DNA of 64,000 nt from Opisthocomus hoazin (lineage: Eukaryota; Chordata; Aves; Opisthocomiformes; Opisthocomidae). The DNA lies in NCBI RefSeq assembly GCF_030867145.1, contig NC_134419.1:77067403-77131402 (forward strand), read 5' to 3'. A program made the position numbers and the translations under genes. Every line of letters starts with the position of its first letter. The first letter of the stretch is position 1. The notes beneath the pieces were generated by a model, which had not been told where the DNA came from, made no database searches, and saw only the letters and a program-made list of their open reading frames with translations. This document shows positions 13,601 to 22,200 of the stretch, piece by piece.

Positions 13601-14463
13601 TCAGGTGGGATGCTGATGGAGACCAAAGCACAGGGTTTTGGCATGGACACCTGGGTTTGGAGGGTTTGCAATGCGATTTGGGACGCTAAGTGAATGACAC
13701 CTTAGAGCAGCCTGCCAGTACCTGGAGGGGCTACAGGAAGGATGGAGAGGGGCTTTTCACAAGGGTGTGCAGTGATAGGACAAGGGGGAATGGCTGTAAA
13801 CTAAAAGAGGGCAGATTTAGATTAGATATCAGGAAGAAATTCTTCCCCATGAGGGTGGTGAGGCCCTGGCCCAGGCTGCCCAGAGAAGCTGTGGCTGCCC
13901 CCTCCCTGGCAGTGCTCAAGGCCAGGGTGGATGGAGCTCTGAGCACCCTGGTCTGGTGGAAGATGTCCCTGCTCATGGCAGGGGGGTTGGAACCAGATGA
14001 GCTTTAAGGTCTCTTCCAACCCAAACCTTTCTGTGATTCTAACACGGCCAGATGGGAGCTGAATACGGAGTGGAACGCTTTATCGCGCTGCCGCACAAAC
14101 CACAGCCCTGGCTGCGCTGCTGGGGAATGGGAGGAGATGGGGACCGAGGGAACAAGGCGCCAGTTGGAACACCAGCCATGTGGCTTCGCAGGGGTAGTCA
14201 TCAATCTTGATATTTAACCACTGTTTTGATAATTTCCAGAATAAAATACCGTGGTGGGGTTAATGCCTTGTATTATCTGCTTGCTTTTTAGGGGTGTTAA
14301 TGAAGAAGAAGTTGTTCTTAAAACAAACAAGCAAGTTTACTCCCTGCTGTTGCGCGCAACTGCGAACAGAAGTACGACCCTGCTGGAACGAGTAGAGGTG
14401 ATGGTGAGCTTACTGGAACAGCTGGCTGGAAGCAGCGAGGCTGGTAGCGGAGGAGCGCAGTGA
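1607..14463 (+). CDS. EDRF1: EDRF1, erythroid differentiation regulatory factor 1 (3' half, twelve coding exons)
   Basis: Seen: twelve exons join with consistent codon phase (1,971 nt) into 656 residues ending at a TGA. Human EDRF1 is about 1,238 residues, so roughly the C-terminal half is here and the gene starts left of the window. Hallmark stretches include [40 protein letters not shown] and [20 protein letters not shown], which I recognise as EDRF1. This half is helical and TPR-like, with repeated Tyr/Ala/Leu-rich helices. Family knowledge: a nuclear protein reported to support GATA1 activity and globin expression in erythroid cells. Oddities: one GC-AG intron, a coding run of ten A's near the C terminus, and a 24-T tract before one acceptor. 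Three CR1 fragments lie in its introns, all in sense orientation. It converges on UROS. The identification is firm; exon borders are inferred from homology and phase. Confidence 0.95.
1794..1944 (+). CDS. EDRF1: EDRF1 coding exon, 151 bp
   Basis: Acceptor cttgcag, donor GTAAGT. It encodes [20 protein letters not shown] and continues to MALFLDK, ending with one base of a split Met codon (A|TG). Confidence 0.95.
1945..4168 (+). other. EDRF1 intron, 2.2 kb
   Basis: AT-rich sequence with no recognisable repeat or exon. A 123-codon open frame at 2740-3111 is not part of the spliced EDRF1 frame and matches no family I know. Confidence 0.7.
4169..4357 (+). CDS. EDRF1: EDRF1 coding exon, 189 bp
   Basis: Acceptor gttacag, donor GTAAGT. 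It encodes [20 protein letters not shown] through the conserved [20 protein letters not shown] and ends in LALQCH plus one base. Confidence 0.96.
5404..5604 (+). CDS. EDRF1: EDRF1 coding exon, 201 bp
   Basis: The acceptor aaatag follows a T-rich tract; the donor is GTATGA. It encodes (D)[19 protein letters not shown] through LHRESRCQ, with [13 protein letters not shown] and YNQTKEDQ-type conserved blocks. Confidence 0.96.
5998..6216 (+). CDS. EDRF1: EDRF1 coding exon, 219 bp, followed by a GC donor
   Basis: Acceptor ttctag. It encodes [20 protein letters not shown] through [14 protein letters not shown]. The only donor keeping the frame into the next exon (VSKTVST) is G|GCAAGT, so this intron is GC-AG. 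Reading through instead would give a short tail with a stop. Confidence 0.93.
6217..7164 (+). other. EDRF1 GC-AG intron
   Basis: Begins GCAAGT and ends ccctag. It contains a T- and G-run-rich patch at about 6645-6720 and no element I recognise. Confidence 0.8.
7165..7388 (+). CDS. EDRF1: EDRF1 coding exon, 224 bp
   Basis: Acceptor ccctag, donor GTAACA. It encodes [20 protein letters not shown] through [18 protein letters not shown] to ALYYNK. This block is strongly conserved with human EDRF1. Confidence 0.97.
7806..7964 (+). CDS. EDRF1: EDRF1 coding exon, 159 bp, phase 0 to 0
   Basis: Acceptor ttgtag, donor GTAATA. It encodes [20 protein letters not shown] through [16 protein letters not shown], 53 residues. 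Confidence 0.97.
8255..8404 (+). CDS. EDRF1: EDRF1 coding exon, 150 bp, phase 0 to 0
   Basis: Acceptor ttgtag, donor GTATTA. It encodes [20 protein letters not shown] through [11 protein letters not shown], 50 residues. Confidence 0.97.
8866..9316 (+). mobile_element. CR1 LINE 3' fragment
   Basis: Starts at GGGCTACGAGGATGGTGAGG and ends in three tandem ATTCTGTG units. The ORF2 C terminus ([20 protein letters not shown] type) is still open. It lies between the EDRF1 exons at 8255 and 9514. Confidence 0.95.
9514..9667 (+). CDS. EDRF1: EDRF1 coding exon, 154 bp
   Basis: Acceptor gcgcag, donor GTAAGT. It encodes [20 protein letters not shown] through [11 protein letters not shown] plus one base of a split Ser codon. 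Confidence 0.96.
9936..9959 (+). repeat. Uninterrupted T24 tract before an EDRF1 exon
   Basis: Twenty-four T's end four bases before the exon at 9964, forming its polypyrimidine tract. Confidence 0.9.
9964..10079 (+). CDS. EDRF1: EDRF1 coding exon, 116 bp
   Basis: The acceptor gaag sits four bases after an uninterrupted 24-T run; the donor is GTAATC. It encodes (S)[18 protein letters not shown] through KELVAESEQ. Confidence 0.94.
10830..10993 (+). CDS. EDRF1: EDRF1 coding exon, 164 bp, with an A10 run
   Basis: Acceptor cttgcag, donor GTGAGT. It encodes [20 protein letters not shown] through [14 protein letters not shown] and the Lys-Lys-Lys near its 3' end, where ten consecutive A's lie at 10980-10989. 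Confidence 0.95.
10994..14291 (+). other. Last EDRF1 intron, 3.3 kb
   Basis: Its left two thirds have no recognisable element. From about 13,300 the sequence turns GC-rich and CpG-rich, then meets a CR1 fragment at 13700-14040. The overlapping open frames at 13269-13689 on both strands look like by-products of that composition. Confidence 0.65.
13700..14040 (+). mobile_element. CR1 LINE 3' fragment
   Basis: Contains the GGGAATGGCTGTAAACTAAA and GAGGGTGGTGAGGCCCTGG blocks and ends CTTTCTGTGATTCT. It sits in the last EDRF1 intron, 250 bases before the terminal exon. Confidence 0.92.
14292..14463 (+). CDS. EDRF1: EDRF1 terminal coding exon with stop
   Basis: Acceptor tttttag. It encodes [20 protein letters not shown] through [18 protein letters not shown] and ends SGGAQ-TGA, close to the human C terminus. 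The preceding intron is about 3.3 kb and holds a CR1 copy. Confidence 0.95.
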
Positions 14464-15110
14464 CCGGCAGGCTGCGGGGCAGCAGAAACAGTGCCTTGCT
14501 GCGCGGGGGGCAGGGCTGCTGCTTCCCACGTGGTCTCTGCGTTGGGTGGCGGTGGCAGTGTCGGCTCCCCGGTGCATCGGGGAGAGGACAGGGAGTCCTT
14601 TCTATCCTGCGATAGCTCTGCGGCGGTTCGCTCGCTGGCGTTTCTTTGAAATGCCAATTTGGGGTTCTGGAGAGAAATTTAACAGTTTTCTGATGTTGGA
14701 GAAAGTCACGATTTTTCTCCTACAGTTAGTGGGGTTGCAGTGATAGAAATGTCTGGCATCAAAATGTAATCTCACAGTTGCTCTGGTTTGACACTTAAAC
14801 GCACTTTGTAAGCAAGGCTTCGTGGGAGCACTTTAACTGGTAACATGCACGGCGAGGAGGTTTCTGCGGAGCGCGTGGCCGCGCGGGCGCTCTGTCTGCG
14901 GCAGCTGCGGCCCCGCGCACCAGCGTGTGCCTTCCTAGCTGTGGGGCAGGACTCCCGCAAATACTCGCCATCGCTGGGGCCTGACGTACCCCGAGGGGGA
15001 GTGGTTTTAGCCGTGTTTGAATTGATCAACAATAGTATTATCTTTTTCAGACTTGAAACTGTGAATAAATGAGAGCATATTTTTAAATAAAAATTTATTT
15101 ATTAAATATG
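14464..15110 (+). other. EDRF1: EDRF1 3' untranslated region
   Basis: From the stop to just past two poly(A) signals. The first 150 bases are GC- and CpG-rich, the last 60 very AT-rich. The cleavage site is inferred from the signals only. Confidence 0.7.
15064..15091 (+). promoter_or_regulatory. EDRF1: Tandem EDRF1 poly(A) signals
   Basis: AATAAA at 15064-15069 and again at 15086-15091, about 600 bases after the EDRF1 stop. They are the only clear signals in that stretch. Confidence 0.7.
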
Positions 15111-16795
15111 AACTGATGAATCTGTCTTGTTTTTGTCGGTTATGACCGTTACGACCCTCATCAGAGACGCAAACTGCTCAACAGAATTAAAACTTTGAAA
15201 GGTGGAGGGGGCTGGCAAAAAAAAATCTGTAAAATCCAGCATAACAAATGTAGTCTTGGTCTCAGCATGAGGGGACTCTGGTTTTTAGAAATATGTATTT
15301 AAAGATTTCAAAAACATAACATCTGATGTTTTAATGTTTTTCTACAAATGTGGCTCATTATTGTATAGTCACAGTATAAAACATACTGTTTATTTAAAGG
15401 TACTAACATTTTTTACATGTGTGTATCTATGGAGGTGTATATATTTTTAATCTCTACTTAATACACAAGTAGTGAATTCACTCCCTAAGCTGCTTGTTTT
15501 GAGGAAGTGGTTCTTACTCCCATGGTGAGAGATACAGAGCGATGCTTTTTTGTTACAGGGCACATTTTCACCCAGAAAACCCCAGTTTGTAGAAATTTCT
15601 ACAATCATGACAATTTAAACGTGGTTTTACAAGTGCAGCCTGAGCTCTGTCTTCAGACACAACCCGCTGCTTCCGCTGCGCCACAGAGCGCAGATGCACC
15701 CGAGAGCAGCGAGAGCACCTTGGGAACGGATGAAAGGCGACAGGCCCTGTCTGTGTCGGTTCTGTTCCTTCTGATTTGCAGTGACTGACCTGAACAAGGC
15801 GGCGGGATCTTTCAGGATTCCGTGTCCTTCCCAGCCGGGGGTGGCTCTGTGCAATGCCCCCGTGACACCAGGGGTCCTTGTGTGCACTGCTGCGGTTTTC
15901 ACTTTGTCCAAGAGGGAAAGTCCAGAAGGTCTGTCCTGAAGAGACGTGTCAGACCTGGGACCGAAACAGGTGCCTCACTGGGCTTTTTTAGGAGAGATGT
16001 TGCCTGCCTGAGGGTGTTTTGCTGGCACGGCACTGTACGGATCCGTGCTGCAAGGCAGCGCTTTCTCCGGAGGAAACGGGTAGCAGGCACGAGGAGGAAT
16101 GGAAAGGGGGCTGTAGGGGCAGTAGGCAGTGGTGGGGAGGTGTTTCTGCTATTTCAAAAAAAAAAAAACCAACCCTAAACTGAGTGCTGTGAAGAGTGGT
16201 TGGAAGAAAACCCCGTGTACACCTTCCCCTGCGCTGCTGATGTCGGAAGCAGCTGCTAGCATAGGTACTGGTGCGTGCGGCTGCAGGCTCGCGGTGTTTC
16301 GGCACACGACTGTCAGCCAGCTGACAAGAAGAGCCTCAGCGTAAGCTCCGAGGACCAAGAACAGCCTGCTGCTGAGCCTCTGGGGTAGCTGCATCACCTC
16401 TTCCCGCTTCCCTGTAACAAAATCGAAGTAATATTTTACAGTGCTTTGTTGAGACACAGAGAATAGATCAGGTCAAACCGCTGACTAATAGAAGTCTCAA
16501 ACCAGAGAGGGCTTAAGACTGCTGCAGCAGCTGGGCAGGACGATGACTCCTCGGAGGAGAGCATCTCCTGCTTCCTGATGACGCAGGCAGCGTGAAGCAG
16601 CCGTGGTGCGCAGGGACCAGGCTCCTGCAGTGCTCTGGAGGCAGGCTGGCGGTGGGTCAACCAACCACCAGCCCACCGCACTGCACACTGTAGGGATCGC
16701 CTAAAAAGATGAATTCCCCAGCCCGGGGAGAACTGGGATCTGCGAATGGTGGAAGGGCTGCTTGCACGAAGCCAAGCCAGGGCTGTACGTCAGCT

Positions 16796-17041
16796 GGGCA
16801 CAAACTGAGGCACAGGAAGTTCCGTCTGAACATGAGGAAGAACTTCTTCCCTCTGAGGGTGACGGAGCCCTGGCACAGGCTGCCCAGGGAGGCTGTGGAG
16901 TCTCCTTCTCTGGAGATATTCAAGACCCGCCTGGACAAGGTCCTGTGCAGCCTGCTCTGGGTGACCCTGCTTCGGCAGGAGGGTTGGACTGGGTGACCCA
17001 CAGAGGTCCCTTCCAACCCCTACTATTCTGTGATTCTGTGA
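16796..17041 (+). mobile_element. CR1 LINE 3' fragment
   Basis: Starts at GGGCACAAACTGAGGCACAG and ends in ATTCTGTGATTCTGTG. It is truncated deep in the ORF2 C terminus, at about 250 bp. Confidence 0.93.
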
Positions 17042-17609
17042 CCTGGCTGGGAAGGGATAAAAAGCCACTCAATTACTGCATTCCTGCTCTCTTTTTACTG
17101 AAACAGGTATTTTCCAACTGCTGTTTGTCAAGCTGGTATTTTTCCTGGGCAAGCAGCATGTCTGAATTTCAGATTCAGCCCTAACCTCAGCCAAGTCACA
17201 GGAGCTGTTTGCGCGGCCTCCGCGCACCCCGGCAAACGCCAGCTGCACCCCCGTAGGTTTCCCTCTTCCACCACGGAGCCAGCCTCCCATGTTCTCTTCC
17301 GTTTGCCGCATCAAGGAGGAGGACGCTGATCAGCCGTCGGGCAGCCTGGTTTGCTGCCCGAGCCCGCTGCCATCTCACTTCTGCGTTGTTACATCGAATG
17401 GGGTAAGTGCGTGCTGCTCGGAAACGGTGGCTACTGACAGTTCCTGCTGGAAAGACCTGGAGAGATGGTCCTGAGCCAGTCAGTGGGACAAACAACTCAC
17501 ACTAGCAGAAGAACTTGCCATAGTGTCGCGTCTTTCGGAGCGAAGAGATGAACGCTACTGCGGGCTCTGCGATAATGACACTGCCCAGCTGAACCACATC
17601 TTCAACAGC

Positions 17610-17882
17610 TTAACCACAACTCTCTTGGGGAAAATGGCCTCAAGCTGCAGCAGGGGAGGTTTAGGTTGGATATTAGGAAAAATTTCTTTACTGAAAGAGT
17701 AGTCAGGCGTTGGACCAGGCTGCCCAGGGAGGTGGTGGAGTCCCCATCCCTGGAGGTGTTCAAAAAACGTGTGGATGTGGCACTTTGGGACACGGGTTAG
17801 CAGGCGTGGTGGTGATGGATTGACGGTTGGACCTGATGACCTTAGAGGTCTTTTCCAACCTTAACGAATAATAATGATTCTA
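17610..17882 (+). mobile_element. CR1 LINE 3' fragment, diverged subfamily
   Basis: Contains GGATATTAGGAAAAATTTCT, GAGGTGTTCAAAAAACGTGT and CTTAGAGGTCTTTTCCAACC, ending near a decayed ATGATTCT. Its 3' end resembles the copy at 33003-33126 more than the other copies. Confidence 0.88.
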
Positions 17883-18478
17883 AAAAAAAAAAATCCAAAG
17901 AAAGTAAACAACTGCTGTGTGAACATTCTCCTCCCTCTGCCCCATCCTGCAGCTACATCCTGTTACCACAGTGATTCCGGTGTCCTACAGGCTGCTGCTC
18001 TTTCAGGGTGAAGTACTCCTCCCGCTGCTCGCAGTATCTCCCAGCGACGAGCGTGCTTCTGAGAGTCTATTTCATCTCGAGGATCGGAGCTGCGTTATAA
18101 CGCAAAATGGCTGATGAATCCACGTACACATCCGAAATCCCTGCCGCTCACGTTAGCGTAACTCTTGCTCTGGGTGCACAGCATCTCCCCTGACTGGGAA
18201 TTCAGGTCATACTCTCAGAGCTAAGCTCACAGAAACTTGCAGCAAATGAGGATTTCTGTTATTCTGTGAACCTCAGCACTGTGCTAACAACACAAATGAC
18301 TTTCATGAGGATTATAATTGAGTATATTATGATTTAAATCTTCTTTGGATTTCTTAGCATTAGCGAAGGTAGCATTAGCGCTAAATAGGATTACTGTCTC
18401 TCCTTTCACAGATAAACAATTGAAGCATAAACCACATCCAAACCAGACAACTCTAACACCACTTTAGCCATAAGCCAG

Positions 18479-18484
18479 TTTATT
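18479..18484 (-). promoter_or_regulatory. UROS: Likely UROS poly(A) signal
   Basis: AATAAA on the minus strand, about 610 bases beyond the UROS stop. I saw no closer canonical signal. Confidence 0.5.
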
Positions 18485-19096
18485 TCTCTGTTAATAAATC
18501 CTCCTTCATTACAGGAATAGAAAGCAAACACTAATTTTTGAAGACCGGGTACTGTGAGGATACCGAGTGGCAACAGCTGACCTGCTATTAGCTCCCCGCA
18601 GTGCAACTGCACTGCAAGAGCAGTCCTCTTCCACTGAGAATCTATGATCATCATTTCAATATAAATGTTTGAAAAGCAGAACAATGACCGAGTAAGCGTC
18701 ACAACAGAAAACACTTCAGGGTAAGTATGCTTTTCGTCCACAAAAGAAGATGTGGATGTAAACTGATTATACAGAGAAATCAAAACTTTACCCTGTATGC
18801 TAGGAGATACCTGAGGTGATAATTGAACCTAGTTCAAGATACCACTCTGGTGCAGATGAGCCTCTCACGAGTAGTTTTTGTGGACTTACACTGCACAGAT
18901 GAGGAAAGGGAAAGAGCAAGATGCTTTAAGAGACGCCGGACAAACTCTAGATTTCTTTGAAGCAAGCTTCTCACACCAGGCCCTGACAAGGACAGTGCTG
19001 CACAATCCTGAAAAATATTTCCTTGCAGGACAACAGGTTTGCAAAACAGAAAACTTTTCTACCGCACCAGGTCACCCTCCAACGCAGGCCGTGCTC

Positions 19097-19243
19097 TTAC
19101 TCCGACGAAAAGCAGTTCTGCAGGGGAAGCGCTCCCTGGATCCCAGCGGCGAGGTCTCGGGGAGTCGGACTCTCCGCAGTGCAGCTGACTGGGATTCCTG
19201 CTGCTTCCATGGCTTCCGCCGTCGTCGGACCGATGGCAGCAAA
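19097..19243 (-). CDS. UROS: UROS terminal coding exon with stop
   Basis: Acceptor tttgcag-type (cattgcag on the minus strand), stop TAA. It encodes 48 residues (222-269) starting [20 protein letters not shown] and including CTAESPTP. The last residues (LQNCFSSE) differ from the human tail. Confidence 0.95.
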   Translation of the reverse strand, partial: FAAIGPTTAEAMEAAGIPVSCTAESPTPRDLAAGIQGALPLQNCFSSE

Positions 19244-22200
19244 CTGCAATGACGGTGTTTGCGGTTACAGCAGCGCAGGCCGGTGGGGGATTGGCTCTTA
19301 ACTGGTCACTGAGGCACATACCCTTCCTTGCTGGCAGTGTCAGCGCATCAGCTTGCACGGCTGAGCTTACACACCTGCGCCAACCATTTCGGGTTGAAGA
19401 TTTTCAGTATGAAAAACCGCTTATCAATTGAGCTACTTAGGAATTACTTAGGAAACATTATTATTTATCTCGCCATTACAAACATTTAAAGCTCTTAGTC
19501 CCACGAAACAGGAAAAGTGAGAGGAATATTAATATGCCTCAGCCTGTAATTGCTGACTCAAGCAAGTCCTACTCCCACCTTTGCGTCGTTAAGAGAAAAT
19601 AAAGCCTATACCTGGTGGAGACTGGGTAAGTTAGTTGGGGAAAAAAATTCTAGGTGAAAACCATTCCTTTCTCTTTTTAAAAAGGCTCTCAGCTATATAA
19701 CAGCATTTGTATTTGCTATCACCTGTTTTTTCAGAGAAATAAACACAAACAAAAGAGAAAATGGAGGTCTGTAACAGGTGTAACAGCTTTCCTGTTTCTC
19801 ATTCACCCACCCCAAACTTACTCGCTATTGTACTTCACCACTTTTAAAGAGAAGGTACCTTGATATGGTGGATAAAATCCCCCGAAAGCTTCTGAATGTG
19901 CTGGAGGCAGAATTTGACGCCAGATGGACTGAAGAACACGACGCTCGCTGGAATTCCCTGGGTGAAAGTAACCATAGGTTGGCATCGATCGCTCACTGCC
20001 CCAGCAGTGTACCAGCACACTTTCACATAAATCCCCTCAACTGTCTCTGATGGAGGTGAAGCATTTTTCTTGGCAAGAAGCAGCAGTTAAGCCAACAGAA
20101 AGGGTTTCCCTGGTGCAGCCAGCCTGCCAAACCCCATTCTACCACAGAATGCTGAAATTCAGGTGTGACTTCAACCAAACACTTCGTCACCCAAGCGCTG
20201 GCTGATAAAGGTCCCGAACGGGTTCTGAGGCCGCCCTCCATTTTCCTGTTTAGCAAGAAAACTCAGCAAGTGATTTCCCTAAATCCATTCCCATTTATCT
20301 CGATCCTGCACGTGTTCTCCATTTCCCAGCTCGTGGGGGTTACCCTGAGTGCCACCCGCCCTGAGATGCTCTGGCAAAGACGAGGTGATGCCTTAAAACT
20401 GCCGACCCATGGAAGGGCTTTCTCTGGCAGAATCAGCCTGCCTTAAGACAGCGGCAGAAGCCTTCCATAGCCAAATAAAACAGAATCACAGAATCACAGA
20501 ATAGCAGGGGTTGGAAGGGACCTCTACGGGTCATCTAGTCCAACCCCCCTGCCGAAGCAGGGTCACCCAGAGCAGGCTGCACAGGACCTTGTCCAGGCGG
20601 GTCTGGAATATCTCCAGAGAAGGAGACTCCACAGCCTCCCTGGGCAGCCTGTTCCAGTGCTCCGTCACCCTCAGAGGGAAGAAGTTCTTCCTCATGTTCA
20701 GACGGAACTTCCTGTGCCTCAGTTTGTGCCCGTTGCCCCTTGTCCTGTCTCTGGGCACCACTGAAAAGAGCTTGGCCCCATCCTCCTGACACCCACCCTG
20801 CAGATATTTGTAAGCATTTATTAGGTCCCCTCGCAGCCTTCTCTTCTTCAGGCTGAACAAGCCCAGTTCCCTCAGCCTCTCCTCAGAGGAGAGATGTTCC
20901 AGTGCCCTCATCATCCTCGTAGCCCTCCGCTGGACTCTCTCCAGTAGCTCCTCATCTTTCTTGAACACAAAATTCTGTCTGGAGTGAAGGTCCCGAGCTC
21001 TCGAGCTGCAGCCCCAAAGCACATGCCTCCTTTATCACGATTCTCCGTCCGACCACAAAGAGACGCTGGTTCCGCTCAAACCCCATCTGTTGCTATTTTA
21101 CAGCGCAGGGCTGGGCAGTCAGCCTGAGCCCCGGAGGGCCAGAACGCGAGTTGAACACGGTGCTGCTCACTGCCTCACACAGGGCTGAACACTTGTCATT
21201 TTGTGTCAGCTCTGCGTGCACTAAATATATAACCACAACGTCAGCAGTTAAGAACAACTCAAAAGCGCGTGAGCAACACACTTTAACAGCTCTACACTGA
21301 AGCTAACGGGTAATTGCAGCAGGCGAGGAGTTCCACGAGAGTTTGGGAAGTTAACAGCACACGTACGTACTACTGACTCGCTTTTACATCTGCTATAAAC
21401 TAAATACCGTGGGGTTCACAACTACAATACCCCAGGATACTACAACGCATCAGTTAGGTTGCCCGTGCCATAACCCTTTGTGACCTCTTGAAAAAGAACT
21501 TTAAAATCAATATGTAGTTTAACAAGACGTTAATGCACAGAGTTTCAAAAGAGGTGGAGCATGCTCAAGCAGGCCAAGTTTCTGTAAGAAGGCTATATTT
21601 TGAGTAAAATTAATCCTAGATATCACGTAGGTTCCTACAAATTGAAAATTCAGAAAGCCAATCTTGAAAAAAATAAAAGCAATTATTATATTAGCACCTT
21701 CAAATCTTTTACTGCGCACTGATCCTTGCTTAATGAGATTTACTAGATGGTTTTAAAAAGAGAAAAACATTAAAAATTCTAGTAAATATATCTCAATATA
21801 ATTGTCAACAGCATGTCGCTTGGAATTCTCACACTTCAAATGAGATCATGAATACATTCATAGATTGGATAATCACAGAATCACAGCATGGCAGGGGTTG
21901 GAAGGGACCTCTGTGGGTCCCCCAGCCCAACCCCCTGCCGAAGCAGGGTCGCCCAGAGCAGGCTGTACAGGACCTTGTTCCAGGTGGGTCTGGAATATCT
22001 CCAGAGAAGGAGACTCCACAGCCTCCCTGAGCAACCTGTGCCAGGGCTCCGTCACCCTCAGAGGGAAGAAGTTCTTCCTCGGGTTCAGCTGGAACTTCCT
22101 CTGCTTCAGTTTGTGCCCATTGCCCCTTGTCCTGTCGCTGGGCACCACTGGAAGGAACTTGGCCCCATAAATAAATAATCGGAGAAGGAACACTGAAACT

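Larger units (their letters stand above)
15111..18478. other. Intergenic gap between EDRF1 and UROS 3' ends
   Basis: About 3.4 kb between two convergent genes. It contains two CR1 pieces and GC- and CpG-rich unique sequence at about 15,650-16,300 and 17,180-17,560. No frame on either strand resembles the metalloprotease MMP21, which lies here in mammals: there is no HExxHxxGxxH zinc motif and no hemopexin-like block. Confidence 0.75.

Noticed and set aside
13269..13671. Overlapping 120- and 129-codon minus-strand frames
   Set aside because: GC-rich intronic sequence beside a CR1 copy, with no conserved motif or splice context.
16707..17500. Minus-strand frames in the EDRF1-UROS gap as MMP21 remnants
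   Set aside because: They correspond to CR1 complement or unique sequence without a zinc-binding or hemopexin-like motif.
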